NCBI GenBank assembly: GCA_010014835.2
Contig: JAAAKB020157270.1
Location: 1 to 20,960, forward strand
From: Apostichopus leukothele
Lineage: Eukaryota > Echinodermata > Holothuroidea > Aspidochirotida > Stichopodidae
Length of the DNA: 20,960 nt
Reading direction: 5' to 3'
Shown: in pieces, positions 9,042 to 19,456 of the stretch
How positions within the stretch are numbered: the first letter of the stretch is position 1
How the letters are laid out: the number at the start of each line of letters is the position of its first letter
Made by a program: the position numbers and the translations under genes
Notes under the pieces: generated by a model
The model's input: the letters and a program-made list of their open reading frames with translations, nothing else
Databases searched by the model: none
What the model was told of the DNA's origin: nothing

Positions 9042-11231
9042 GTTGTCTAAGGGCGTTATTCTAACTTGAGAACATTGCATCGAAAGTATTTTTATTGGTG
9101 TCGACTTTTCAACCTCCAATATGATCCCAGATATTAAGGAGTGCCACATTAGACAATCGAATACCCAGGTGAATAACACTGTACGTAATAGTAGAACTAT
9201 GTTACATATTTCATTATTATTGGTGACCCATACCTATGGGTTCCTAGTACAGTAGTTAGGTATTAATGACCATTAAACATGTAAAAAGGCATTGTTGCTA
9301 AACGCATGACAATGGAATGATTTGTTATCTAGCGGATTTATCATTGATGATTCCAGCCAGATCCTCCATATTAGGTCATTCGCAAGCCGGTATACAAAAG
9401 GAAATAGTGAAATCATTACGAATTATAGATGCAGCTATGAATGTCGAAAAGTTCTCATACCTTTTGTTTTTATATTGAACGTATTCTCAACGTATTCTCT
9501 CTTTGGAATATCATTACTCCTGCTTATTGTTGTTAGGAGAGCCCAGCTTTGGTTGAAGTAGAATGTATTGGGTTTTTGATCTACAACGGATCACTTCAAT
9601 AAGTCGATCACACAGTCATTAAAGTTTTTTAAACGGTGATAAAAATTCCATTCACCGTTGAATCATGTCAGAGATGCGAAATAAACCTTTGGCTATTAAC
9701 ATATTTAACATTTTTAATTCATATAATGTAATGCAATGAATACATCCCTGGTTATATCACATCATCATCTTCACTACAATTCGCATTAATTGCCCCCCTT
9801 CCACCCTCACCCCTGTTAGCTTATGGAAAATAACAATTAAGTAATCCTACTTTAGTATATAGCCTACCCACATAGCAGTGACCATCAAAATGGCCGCCAA
9901 TCGAAACCGTCCTCATGGGATGTATTGATGTCGGATTGGAAATATTTGTTTTGTGTGAGCTTACCTTTTTGCAAATAATCCTATTTCCTGACGACAAGAA
10001 TCTAATAATCAAGCAAATCCTTGCTTCTGTGGGCTGATTTAAGAGAAACTATTTGCTTTAGTTTCTCCACATATTAACTGAATTGGCTTATCTGTAAATA
10101 CAATAAGACAGAGTGCAGAAAACAGAGATATTTTCAAGTCGTGGATTGGAAGGAGTACTGTTATAATTCTATTACAAAAATTTGCCAATTGCTTTGGCAG
10201 TCAAAGACGTACATTTGGTGTATTACAGATTTCATAAGTAGAAACCCCAAAACAAAAACACTTGCATCATGTGTTTCATTATCTTATCAATATGACCAAC
10301 ACAATATGAAACTTTAAAATATGTTCTTCTAACATTTGCATGAAAGTCTCTCATCTTCAGTACTCTCTATCTCCGCATCTATTGGAACTTCATTGTCTGT
10401 ATACGCAAGGTTGACCAAACTACACTATTATGAAGTATATATTAAAAGAACTACTGACTTGGCGATATATATGATCGCTTTCGAACATTATGATATGCTT
10501 ATATTAACCCACAAATGCATGTTTATTTCATCATCGATCGATAAGGCTTCACATTTGTCTACCATAGTATATTGGGATGACCTTGTCTTCTCTCATTTTG
10601 AGCGCATCTTTAATGACTGCTTGTGGTTGGCCTCTGTCGCCCCTCGAGTGTATATTTCTTATCCACTTTAGATGCACTAATTGACGACAATATATCACAA
10701 ATTGAAAATCCCAGGAGATCCCTAGGGTAAAACACGAACCAATTGATAAAATTCTGTCTAAATATTCAATGTTTTTAGAAGGCATCGTTCCGTACGTTTG
10801 CTGGTTGAAGGACATTTGTGTGTGTGTGTTCTGTATACTGTACCATCATCTTGGCTTATATGACAGCCATCTTTTTTGAAAAACAACTCCTCAGAAACAG
10901 TTAAGAAAAAAATATTGTTTCGTTTGGGGGATTATTGCAGTGTAAATGTTCTGTGAAGGGTCTGTCATGTTGTAAATATGTGATGTCATAATGTCAATAA
11001 GATCTGATACTTTCTTTTTTATTTGTCTTTGTTTTTCTTTTCATATTTTAAAGGTAGAAAGTGAACAATGTTGAAACTGAAATCAATGTCATCATTATGT
11101 CACTTTAAGGGGTTCAATATTTTAGATTCAGCATTTATAAAACTCGTATCCATATTCGGTTAATAAACTATGCAATAAATATTGACAAAACATAATAAAT
11201 TGAAGCACATATGACCCAATGTTGTCTATTT
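9042..11231. other. Gene-less stretch
   Basis: No convincing gene. Two frames overlap head-on at 10336-10671 (plus, 111 codons) and 10549-10815 (minus, 88 codons). Neither has a recognisable motif, and both depend on the local absence of stops. A C6 run lies at 9791, and AAAATGGCCGCC, a YY1-like string, lies near 9888. A (TG)6 run is at about 10817-10829. No dispersed repeat was identified. Confidence 0.5.
9632..9659. repeat. Short perfect hairpin
   Basis: AACGGTGA at 9632-9639 pairs perfectly with TCACCGTT at 9652-9659 across a 12-nt AT-rich loop. It is isolated, with no adjacent gene, so no role can be assigned. Confidence 0.5.
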
Positions 11232-11247
11232 AGACTTGATCAAGTCT
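11232..11247. repeat. 16-bp perfect palindrome
   Basis: AGACTTGATCAAGTCT is a perfect palindrome with no spacer, longer than expected by chance at any single position. It could be a dimeric protein-binding site or a coincidence. There is no gene beside it. Confidence 0.55.
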
Positions 11248-11846
11248 CAGGCCTATGTGTTAAGGAACATAAATCTGTGATATCTCCCAAATGAAATAAG
11301 ATTTGTCCTATGTTGTTTGGGAAGTTGTTCATGAGAGTTATCTCCATCAAATAGACCAATCATGATGGCTGGGTTTTGTGTCTCCTTTAAGATAAACAAT
11401 CACTACAGTACTTCAGATAGTTTTTTTTCTCGTGCCAAAGTCTGTACAAATGCAAGAGTAAACCAATACGATAACTTTCCTTGTCATGATCAGTCGTGTT
11501 ATATATGATGTTATCAAAGTTCGATTATAATTGCAAACGATAACTTGTTTGTGGTAAGCAGGATTGTACTGTACTATTGTGTTCGGGGTAAGTCAACATA
11601 TCTGTGGACACATTTACTGTAAATGCGGGTGATATGATGGACTGATGTAGGTATAGTCATGAAATTACAAGCTAAAATTTAGTAATCATTACTGAATTAG
11701 AATGTTTGTCTGTATGCTATACATAGCAATTGCACAAATAACTTTTTTATGTAGGCCTTGTCGTTACCAGTCGTCAGTCTTTATACGACAATACAGAGAT
11801 AACACAACGGAAGAGGAGAATTTATCCCTTCTTGACCCGCCCCCAA

Positions 11847-11860
11847 CCCCCCCCCCCCCC
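11847..11860. repeat. C14 homopolymer run
   Basis: Fourteen consecutive C follow CGCCCCCAA in an AT-rich background. Runs like this are prone to length errors in assemblies and to slippage in the genome. It sits inside the 98-codon frame at 11702-11998, which is a further reason not to trust that frame. Confidence 0.9.
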
Positions 11861-11986
11861 TACTCTAGCCATTTTGACTGTGAACCTTGGATTATTCATA
11901 GAAAAGTATATTTATGGTGTGCGATGGCATGGGGGCTGGTGGTGGTAGTGGTGAGGGAATTGATCTCGGACACGGTCTATTTTTGG

Positions 11987-12010
11987 ACAAGGACTTAAAC
12001 AAGGACTTAG
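11987..12010 (+). repeat. Short tandem duplication
   Basis: A 12-bp unit, ACAAGGACTTAA then ACAAGGACTTAG, occurs twice in tandem with one difference. It is a small recent-looking duplication of no evident function. Confidence 0.6.
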
Positions 12011-12029
12011 ACTTGTATTCGAATCCATT

Positions 12030-12064
12030 CGACTCTACAACAGCCCTGTTCATTAGTAGAGTCG
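12030..12064. repeat. Hairpin with nested inner stem
   Basis: CGACTCTAC at 12030-12038 pairs perfectly with GTAGAGTCG at 12056-12064. Within the loop AACAG and CTGTT can form a second small stem. An ATTCGAATCC string just upstream resembles a Pol III B box, but no tRNA fold could be assembled around it. Confidence 0.5.
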
Positions 12065-12378
12065 TCTGACGTGTTAGCTCATACCTTCAGAACAATGCAC
12101 TTTACACGTACATCGTCTTGTATTTAACCGGCAACTGCATACGTCATCAGCAAAATTGTTCACAATTCTTCATATCTCTTACGTATGAACATCCTACCTG
12201 ATTAATACAGACACAACAACAAGCCAATAATGTATCCAATTCGTGTCAAAGACAGAACTTTTGTCTCACGTTCAAAGCACTTGGTATATGATAATCACAA
12301 AACATGTCTGGTAACCATCACTATCCGCGTTTTCATTAACTTTTGATTGTCCGGGGGAATTTGAAGCAAGTGTGTCCA

Positions 12379-12398
12379 ATTACACCGGGAGGTGTAAT
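12379..12398. repeat. Tight hairpin next to ATT-rich simple repeat
   Basis: ATTACACC at 12379-12386 and GGTGTAAT at 12391-12398 form a perfect 8-bp stem with a GGGA loop. An interrupted ATT repeat follows at about 12407-12426. Nothing nearby is coding. Confidence 0.55.
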
Positions 12399-13210
12399 AT
12401 TCATCCATTATTATTGTTATTATTATCTTTTCCTATATTTTGCTTTTATCAGAATTTTGTAGTTGTTTATGTTTTTAGTGGTTATTTATACAGGGCTGTC
12501 ACGAATGAATTACAATGTTGAGATGCCTCAGCCTTGTAAAATATGATATTGTATAGAAAAACATTTTGATGCATTTAAAGCAACTATAAGAAAACGGTAT
12601 TACACAAGTCTTAAAGCATCAAGCATTGCCAATCAGAAAGGGAGGAAAGATAGATAGGTGAGCAAAATGTAGGTATACTGTACCCCAATTCGAGTAGTGC
12701 ACGGCAAGGTTGAACATGGTCGGAAAATAGTCCTAAGGTAACTTACTGTAGTGATTTGTATTTTTGGTATTTTCTGAGTCATCATCATTCTCTTTGATGC
12801 TTGGATGTTGAGGATGATGCAACTATAGTGATGGTCTAAAAAATCTGGCGAATTGCAGGTGATTTAATGGATTTTAGAAATCCTGGTCATTGGTCATTGT
12901 GGCAAAAGTTGAATGTGATCTGATAACCCAAGCCATCAGCTATCATATGGTGGGTAGGAAATGTCAGTTGAAAACTTCTATCTGTGCTCGAGCGGCCTTG
13001 GAAAGTGACGAGTTTAGTGTGTAAGTCAATGGGAACAATTATATGTGGTACGACACCAGTAGATGAGGAAGTTAAGATTATGGAACGGCGTATGACTCAG
13101 TTAATATCGAAAGCAAATGTGATTCATGTGCCTGTTAACGAGTAACGACCGCAAGTATCAATAACATAACGGATTATAAGGCAATACCAGTATACATTGT
13201 GTGTAATTTA

Positions 13211-13300
13211 AGCGGTCGTCCTGGAGATAAGACACATAATAGTGCAGAAGACTTTTGTTTTGAAAAATAAGTTAACTTTGTATTGCAATCCACGACCGCT
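13211..13300. repeat. 90-bp segment bounded by 9-bp inverted repeats
   Basis: AGCGGTCGT at 13211-13219 is the exact reverse complement of ACGACCGCT at 13292-13300. These are GC-rich ends around AT-rich DNA, as in a small MITE, but there is no target duplication and no second copy in the window. Chance cannot be excluded. Confidence 0.3.
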
Positions 13301-13320
13301 AAAATAGACGAAGAATTCTA

Positions 13321-13349
13321 AGAAAAGAAGCTTAATAAAGCTCTTTTCT
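13321..13349. repeat. AT-rich hairpin just before the long open frame
   Basis: AGAAAAGAAGCTT and AAAGCTCTTTTCT can pair over about 12 bp with one bulge and a loop of a few bases. Its AATAAA-like centre and T-rich right arm have no clear relation to a gene. Confidence 0.4.
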
Positions 13350-14190
13350 GTTAGCTGTTTCTAGTCTAACTTTGTTATTTGCCGTGAATATTTATAATAC
13401 TGTTAAAAGATATACTTCTTGTATAATATATATGACAAATCTAAGTCAAGAGAGCTGTTTTATAAACGTGAGGCGAACAAACCGCATTTCAATATCGACA
13501 GCCGTGGGGAATCTGTCATTACCGCACATATCACTCTTATCTTTTTTAAAGGTTTCCATCAATCATAAATCGTTCATTATCCAGCGACGATACACTGAGA
13601 TTAAGATGGGTGTGGGTGTTTACAATAATTACACCTACATACTTCAAAGCATTAACTCAAGTTTATATTTGGACATAAATCAATGTGCTTCCGTCGTAGT
13701 CGTGGCTCGCAAAAATAACTTTAACTCACCGTATGTGTTCATGTATGTACCTTGTATTAAATAATTCAACAGGAAGGTATCAGTCTGTACTTGGTGCACA
13801 GATGTGTATTGTTGTGTCCTAATTGGTCAAATTGACTTTCATGTCCTTGGCATGAAACTACAAAGTGAATCGCACACTAATGTATATTCGTACAAAGGCC
13901 AGCTCTATTCATTACACATGAAGTCTGTGATAGAACCTTCTTATAACTTTTTAATGGTGTGTTTCTCATTAACCCATTTATTCACTTTTGAACCTTTCAC
14001 ATTCACAGAAATTGTTAAGTATTGCGATGATTTTACTTTTCTAAAGTCTAAAGGTGTTATCTTACAGACTAAATCTCATTTTTGCTCTACATTAGTTAAC
14101 CACGATTGTATATTTCATCTTTTGATTTTGTTCCCTACATATTATTTACCTATAAGATTTCCTTCTTGGTTTTGTCGTCTCATATCGTGA
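13339..14190 (+). pseudogene. Long near-open reading frame of unknown nature, interrupted by one stop
   Basis: One frame is open from 13339 to 14190 with a single in-frame TAA at 13762-13764, giving stretches of about 141 and 142 codons. No ATG-led start precedes it; the frame opens after two stops at 13333-13338. I do not recognise the translation, which is rich in Leu, Ile, Ser, Tyr and Phe and shows no catalytic motif, signal peptide or clear domain. The part beyond 13754 is copy B of the dispersed repeat. The TAA falls almost at the repeat boundary, so the two halves may have different origins. Copy A does not keep the frame, because a 4-bp deletion leads straight to stops. It could be a relic of a coding element or a chance opening. 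Confidence 0.2.
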
Positions 14191-14200
14191 TGATAATGAC
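13754..14200 (+). repeat. Dispersed direct repeat, copy B
   Basis: This is the partner of 8536-8974, in the same orientation and about 5.2 kb away. It is the more complete copy, keeping the TCTG lost from copy A near 13924 and the ATTGTTAAGTATTGCGATGA stretch near 14011. Homology fades after GATAATGAC near 14200. There is no poly-A tail, inverted terminus or target duplication that would name the class. Confidence 0.75.
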
Positions 14201-14323
14201 AAATATTTCATATTGTAAAATCATGAAATACGCAGAGAGGAAGCATGCGTAGTGGGATTATTATTATAATTATTAATGTGTTAATAATTTAGAATATTAT
14301 TTACAAATGTGTAGTAACTCCAA

Positions 14324-14338
14324 ATATATATATATATA
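14324..14338. repeat. AT dinucleotide microsatellite
   Basis: About seven uninterrupted AT units lie in AT-rich DNA. It is a simple repeat only. Confidence 0.85.
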
Positions 14339-15644
14339 AAGGCACACTCTCATCACAAACTCTTTGCACTCCTTTCCAGTTTTAAATATCAATTAGATAA
14401 TGAAACATTCGTAGTTGTTATAATGATACAAGATGGACAAATGTGTAATAAAAGTTGCAATGTTTAAGACTTTAATGATCAGCAGCGGTACATCTGATTT
14501 ATTCACTTGTTTTTGCCATAATACTTATGAGATAGATCGTAAGGAAACTTGCTCTGATAACAATAAAATGAAGAATAATATCGTAACATTTGTGTAAACT
14601 ATTTCAAAAGCCAGAACACTTCTTCACTTCTTTTGCTATTCTGTCTATGACATGAAATATGAAGCTGAAATAGGTCGTAAAGTATTCCAGAGCTGTAGCA
14701 ATGATAAATGGTGGATGATGCAAAATGTAAAATTTGATAAATACATAATAAAACACTGCAGCATCGTCGCCTTCTTTCACTATTCTAACTTTGTCATCAC
14801 ATATCCCTAAATGTTAAAGATACATGAGTTAAGAATGTTTACGTATTGGATATTAACACACTTTAAACGTAATAACATCCCTTGATTTCGTCAATGCTCA
14901 GTCTTTATTATAACATTAATCAATAAATAGTTTAACCGGAAATATAAAACATACATTAAAGTTATATTTAAAACAAGCAAATTAAAATTAACGCCTCTTT
15001 CACATATCCGTAATTGGTAAAGATTTTCAAACTTTTCCATTATTTCATAATAGTATCGTACTCCGGAAAAAGGGACTTCTAAGAATTTTGGATTAATGTC
15101 TGAATAAAAACGCCTACATTCTAAGCCTTATAATAGAGAAGCAGATTAGAAAAAGACATGCAGTTACATAGATGAAGGCTATAAATATGTTATCTTTGGT
15201 ATCCAATATAATATCGCTTCTTGAATTATAGACTTTCTTGTCATATCAGCGGAAGGAGGCGTTCTCATCGCCTGTCTAACTGAAATTTGAAAATAAAAGA
15301 CAGATATAATGCCGGCTTGGACAATGAAGTATTTTCGAAAACACTTTCTGTTTATTTGTCACGAATACGCCAAGATCCCTTCGGCAATTTATCTTATATT
15401 ACTTGCTTATTTGAAGTTTAAATTAAACAAATGTCAAGCTTGATAAATACAAAGGCTCTGTTTCAGATTGGTTACATACGAAACTTATATAATTTGGCTA
15501 CGTAGTACTATTGATCTGCTCTGTGGTTGAATAAACAATCTCTTATTAGTTATACCGCAAATCTTGTCGACTATAACTATTACCGTTAGGGACTTACAAC
15601 AGCTGTTTTCTCAATAAATTCTATGTTTGTTAAAGTTCAAGTTG

Positions 15645-15672
15645 TTTCCCTCTCTTTCTCTCTCCCCTTCTT
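15645..15672. repeat. Pyrimidine-only tract
   Basis: An uninterrupted 28-base run of C and T with CTCT units, resembling the tract at 7743-7789. A splice-acceptor polypyrimidine role would need a following AG and an exon, neither of which is evident. Confidence 0.7.
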
Positions 15673-16423
15673 ATTTACTGTGTTATCGCATCAAATGTTT
15701 AACTCAAACATCAGAAGAGAGTAGAGTAGGAACAAGCTATAGATATTGTCTCTTCCTTGGTATTTCATTTTCCTAAATTGTCAAGCATCGAATACATATA
15801 TAAGACAATCAAACATCACATTCGTCTTGAATTGCAATATAAGATACCTGATGCTGATTGTCTTGATTCAAAACGAAAATAGCTTGAGGTTATCTTCCTT
15901 TCACAGGAAAGCATCTAAGGAAGACAAGGATTTTTGGTGTGCTTGGTTTTAGTGAAGTCGAGAAAGCAATATATAGTTATTTTCCCTGCTTATAGATGTC
16001 GTTATAACTTGGTTCATCTATTCTGATAAATAACTCAGCAAAAAACATCTCCGAGGGTTTACGTTTTATCCTACATTCTTGGGAAAGTAATATTCTTTCA
16101 CCGAGGGAATTTCTTAACAAACGAATGCACATGACACATGAACCAAGTGGATTAGACGGATTGAATTACATGTAAGATGAAACAAAATCGAAAATTTCCT
16201 CCCAAGAGGGAATATACATTCAGTTATTGTATGTTTGATTAGATAAACAAGTAACGTTTGATGACGTAATGTTGGTAATATAAGCAACGTGCATATGATT
16301 AACTGACACTGAATAGTCATTTCTGGAGACAATTTACAACATTTTAAAAGTTAGTAATAAACGAATATAATACACACATCATCTTGTATAAATTAAAAAA
16401 ACAAAATAAAATTTACATTACCG

Positions 16424-16444
16424 TTCCTATTCCTATTCCTATTC
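16424..16444. repeat. TTCCTA hexamer repeat
   Basis: The unit TTCCTA is repeated about 3.5 times without interruption. In translation it gives the PIPIPI string of the small plus-strand frame at 16384-16596 and the GIGIG string on the opposite strand. The apparent low-complexity peptides there come from the microsatellite. Confidence 0.85.
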
Positions 16445-18602
16445 GAAGCATGTCGTGTAAGGCAAATATCTTTATGAAATTACATAAGGGATCTTGGTAT
16501 AGAACAATATCTACAAAAATTCCACTGTTTAAAACTAAATCTGATTCATTTGCTTGGATACAGTACAAGACTTTATGTCTCGAACAATGTATGTGAGAAA
16601 ACCAAGTTCCCAACGATGTTTGAAATTAAAATCACCCCTATAGCCCGACCCCTATACCACTGAACTCGAAATTAACGTTATCCAAACACTTACAATTGTT
16701 TTAATTCACCTTGTCATGTATAGTCTATGACATCTCGAGAATACCATACCGTAATGAAAACGCTTCGAAAGAAACGAACAAATGTACCATTATTATTTCC
16801 TGTTATTTGTTTCCTAAATACGACGATATCGTTCTCAAACTAATTGTTGTAGCATAAAAGAAAACTCACGTGAAATTAACTAGTTTGAAGAACTGTTTTA
16901 AAAATACTAACCTTTTACAACCTCATGGGAACAAATAGTATGCACTCTTCATTCAATTAATATGTGTAATTTATAGATGTTATGTTCTCTGTGACGCCAA
17001 TACAGACACACCTTCCCTATATCCCTACAACTAGAGACTGGATAAATCTTCGATAAAATTAGGATCATAACATGATGTATGACTGAATGAAAGAAATTGT
17101 ATTACATATTGCTTTTCATCATTCATCTAAACATATTGATAACAATAGCCATGAGAGTATAATGTTTAGATTTGTAAGTCGCCGTAGGGTTGCCAGTGGC
17201 GTTAGTGCTTTGGAAATGTCAAATATAGTCGTGATCAATCTTCACATTTCTAAGTACGGTTGCTGGGAAATATAAGTTTAATAGTTATTCGGCAGAGTGT
17301 TCGTAAAAATTAAACGCAAGGCAAATTCTTTAAATGATCTATTATTTCGAGATATATTAAGATTGTATAATGAAGTAACTAGGCTAATCATGGTGAAGCA
17401 ACTTGTTCGATGCTTGAAAATAAGGAAAATAAAATACCAAGGCAAAGAGTATAGCTTCCTTCTGTGCTGTTCTTTTCTTACGTGAAACGTGGCTAGGAAT
17501 CACTAGGTCATTTGCCACTCTGATTAAAAGGTGATGCGCAATATGAATATTTTTTCGCTAGTTAGCTAAATGTTATGATTTGGGGTTCATATTTTGCCGG
17601 TAAAGTTCTAACAATAATATAACACATTTACCAGGTGGTTTTACTATTCCGTTTTGACTCGTTCAGTCGAGATACACGAGATGTATGTTGTAGGCTGCTA
17701 ATATGTTTCATTTAGATGGACACGGTACTGTTACAAACAGAACCAAGTTACCTTTTAATTAACACATGTCCAAGTGCTAACCTACCCATATTCGTTACAA
17801 CAATCTCTCTATGTAGGTTGTTTACTGTGCATCCAACTCTTACTGCCATAGTACGATCGATAATTAAGGATTCGTATCGTCTCACAGACTTTGCAGTTTA
17901 ATTATCTAGCCTTTCTCTTTAGAAAATATTTCCAAACCCTCAAGTAGTTGTGAACAGTCAATTGATCCAGATTTTTGTGAGGGCAATGTCTTACCGTCAC
18001 TGATCCTTGCGGATTGAAGATTTCCTTATTTCGGTTTACGTTGAAACATCAATAAGCGCCAACGGCCTTTTATACATTATAGTCAATATATACTGGACAT
18101 GTACTACTTTCAAAGACATTCTCGCATACAAAAATAGTATTTGATTTCACAACATAGCAAGCAAATTAATTTTTTTTTTCTTTCGGAAGAAAAATAACAT
18201 CGAAATAAATCCGTAATACTATTTATCCTGTAGTGAGCTGGCCATGACATGTTATATTGCATTTGTGGATGTTGCTCAATGTATGAATATCTTTAAAGGA
18301 TAAACAAAATCACCCATGATAATCTCAAGCTTACCTGTACATGGTGGAAATCTAACATGAACATTAATGTGACTAATGATGATGATTGGGTTTTACTTCT
18401 CCTTCAGTATGTACTTTAATTCAGTATAAGAAACATTATTTTCTGCATTTCCAATAAATATGCATTCAATCGGTAAGTTTCAACAACATATTTGACACTA
18501 GCTTTTCAACATCACGTTGGAACGAACCCGTGGAAGAAGAATACATTTTTGATTGCATTGCATTTTCTTGGTCTTTCCCTTCCATTGTAGTATGGCAATG
18601 TT

Positions 18603-18650
18603 AAACCACAATTTGAATGTTGACGAACGATGTTGAAAACCAAACTGGTG
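18603..18650 (+). repeat. Tandem unit, segment A, first copy
   Basis: AAACCACAATTTGAATGTTGACGAACGATG and its continuation to CTGGTG recur at 18826-18874 with a handful of changes. A short GTTGAAAACCA motif is itself repeated at its right end. Together with segment B (18661-18822) it forms one unit of an old tandem duplication. Confidence 0.75.
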
Positions 18651-18660
18651 TTGAAAACCA

Positions 18661-18822
18661 TGTTGAAATCATAAAAGATTTTAGTTTTCGTTCATAATTA
18701 CTGGTTAGCAAGATATCTTACGCATCGAATATCTGGCAGTGAGTATTTAATTGCCAGCTCAAATATCTCTCAGTGGTATGAAGACTAGCCTAATGAATTC
18801 AAAATTACTACGAATCAATGCT
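18661..18822 (+). repeat. Tandem unit, segment B, first copy
   Basis: This segment of about 160 bp begins TGTTGAAATCATAAA and ends CGAATCAATGCT. It matches 19291-19456 in the same orientation at roughly four positions in five by eye. Shared blocks include CTGGTTAGCAAGATAT and GCCTAATGAATTCAAAATT. Its TG...CA limits recall a small LTR, but no primer-binding site or target duplication is visible, so tandem duplication is the preferred reading. Confidence 0.75.
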
Positions 18823-18825
18823 GTG

Positions 18826-18874
18826 AAACCACCATTTGAAGGTTGACGAACGATGTATAAAACCAAAACTGATG
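18826..18874 (+). repeat. Tandem unit, segment A, second copy
   Basis: This is the partner of 18603-18650, sharing GTTGACGAACGATGT exactly. It follows segment B directly. The expected second segment B is displaced by about 416 bp, which points to an insertion. Confidence 0.75.
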
Positions 18875-19290
18875 CATTTTGCAATTTTACACCATTTAAT
18901 TTTGTATAACTGCCAATATTTTGCTTCCATATGCACGTTTTGAGTAATAAGAAGATTTAGGGGAAATGATACGGAATACGTAATAATACAGGCTTCCAAA
19001 GCCCTGTTAATCTGTGGGAAACATGTTATTTATGGAAGAGTTAAACGAAGGGACAACTTCTTCATTTACCCTCCACAATGGGTTCCAAACCACAATAAAT
19101 GGGAAAGGGGCTGGGGTGAGAAAGACATTAGTGTTTGCATTAAGCAAAATGCCAGCCCCATCCCCACCGTAAGCGATATCCACGTTGACAGTAAACAACA
19201 ATGTAATTGCCTTGCTTTCATTGGGCGTTTCATATAACATTTTAATTGCTTCGCGCTTCGAGCCTTCTTTGAGCTTAATATGTATCATCT
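18875..19290. other. Segment apparently inserted into the tandem duplication
   Basis: The first unit has only 10 bp between segments A and B, whereas the second has 416 bp. This segment therefore looks like later inserted DNA. Its right two-thirds is less AT-rich than the surroundings and holds the minus-strand frame at 19007-19288. I see neither inverted ends nor a target duplication, so the kind of insertion is unknown. Confidence 0.4.
19007..19288 (-). CDS. Unassigned 93-codon open frame, possible exon or element fragment
   Basis: This ATG-led minus-strand frame encodes a peptide starting MIHIKLKEGSKREAIKML, with a central LLFTVNVDIAYGGDGAGILL and a Trp/Pro-rich stretch near residues 62-74. 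I do not recognise the family. Codon choice is more balanced than the AT-rich background, which favours a coding origin. On the minus strand a TTTATGATTTCAG string, usable as a splice acceptor, lies just before the ATG, and AGG|GTAAAT near residue 73 could be a donor. These splice signals are inference, and one lies inside repeat B. A chance frame or a fragment of a mobile-element gene remains possible. Confidence 0.22.
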   Translation of the reverse strand: MIHIKLKEGSKREAIKMLYETPNESKAITLLFTVNVDIAYGGDGAGILLNANTNVFLTPAPFPFIVVWNPLWRVNEEVVPSFNSSINNMFPTD

Positions 19291-19456
19291 TGCTGAAATC
19301 ATAAAGAATTTAGTTTCCGTAAATAATTTCCTGGTTAGCAAGATATCCTTACGCATCAAATAATTGGCAGTGAATATTTAATTGCCATTTCAAGTACCTG
19401 TCATTGGTACTGATACTATAGCCTAATGAATTCAAAATTTCCACGAATCAATGCTA
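19291..19456 (+). repeat. Tandem unit, segment B, second copy
   Basis: This is the partner of 18661-18822, starting TGCTGAAATCATAAA and ending CGAATCAATGCTAA. It carries scattered substitutions and small indels relative to the first copy, so the duplication is not recent. Homology stops sharply after AATGCT. Confidence 0.75.

Larger units (their letters stand above)
14201..18602. other. Long gene-less AT-rich stretch
   Basis: I see no supportable gene over about 4.4 kb. Open frames are all 72 codons or fewer. Simple repeats are the main content: (AT)7 at 14324-14338, a pyrimidine tract at 15645-15672, a hexamer repeat at 16424-16444 and a T10 run at 18170-18179. A weak Pol III promoter-like pair is discussed under findings for 16578-16668. 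Confidence 0.55.

Noticed and set aside
10336-10815. Overlapping 111-codon plus and 88-codon minus open frames
   Set aside because: They face each other over the same DNA, one sign of a local stop-poor patch. Neither translation shows a known motif, and neither has flanking splice or start context that would raise it above chance.
11702-11998. 98-codon plus-strand frame with a Pro-rich stretch
   Set aside because: It starts at ATG but is carried through the C14 run, so a one-base length change would break it. It has no recognisable domain.
12010-12064. A tRNA gene suggested by ATTCGAATCC
   Set aside because: No acceptor, D or anticodon stem can be assembled around it; only the nearby 9-bp hairpin is real.
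18661-19456. A terminal-repeat retrotransposon in miniature using segment B as LTR
   Set aside because: TG...CA ends fit, but no target duplication, primer-binding site or polypurine tract is visible, and the duplicated segment A is better explained by tandem duplication.
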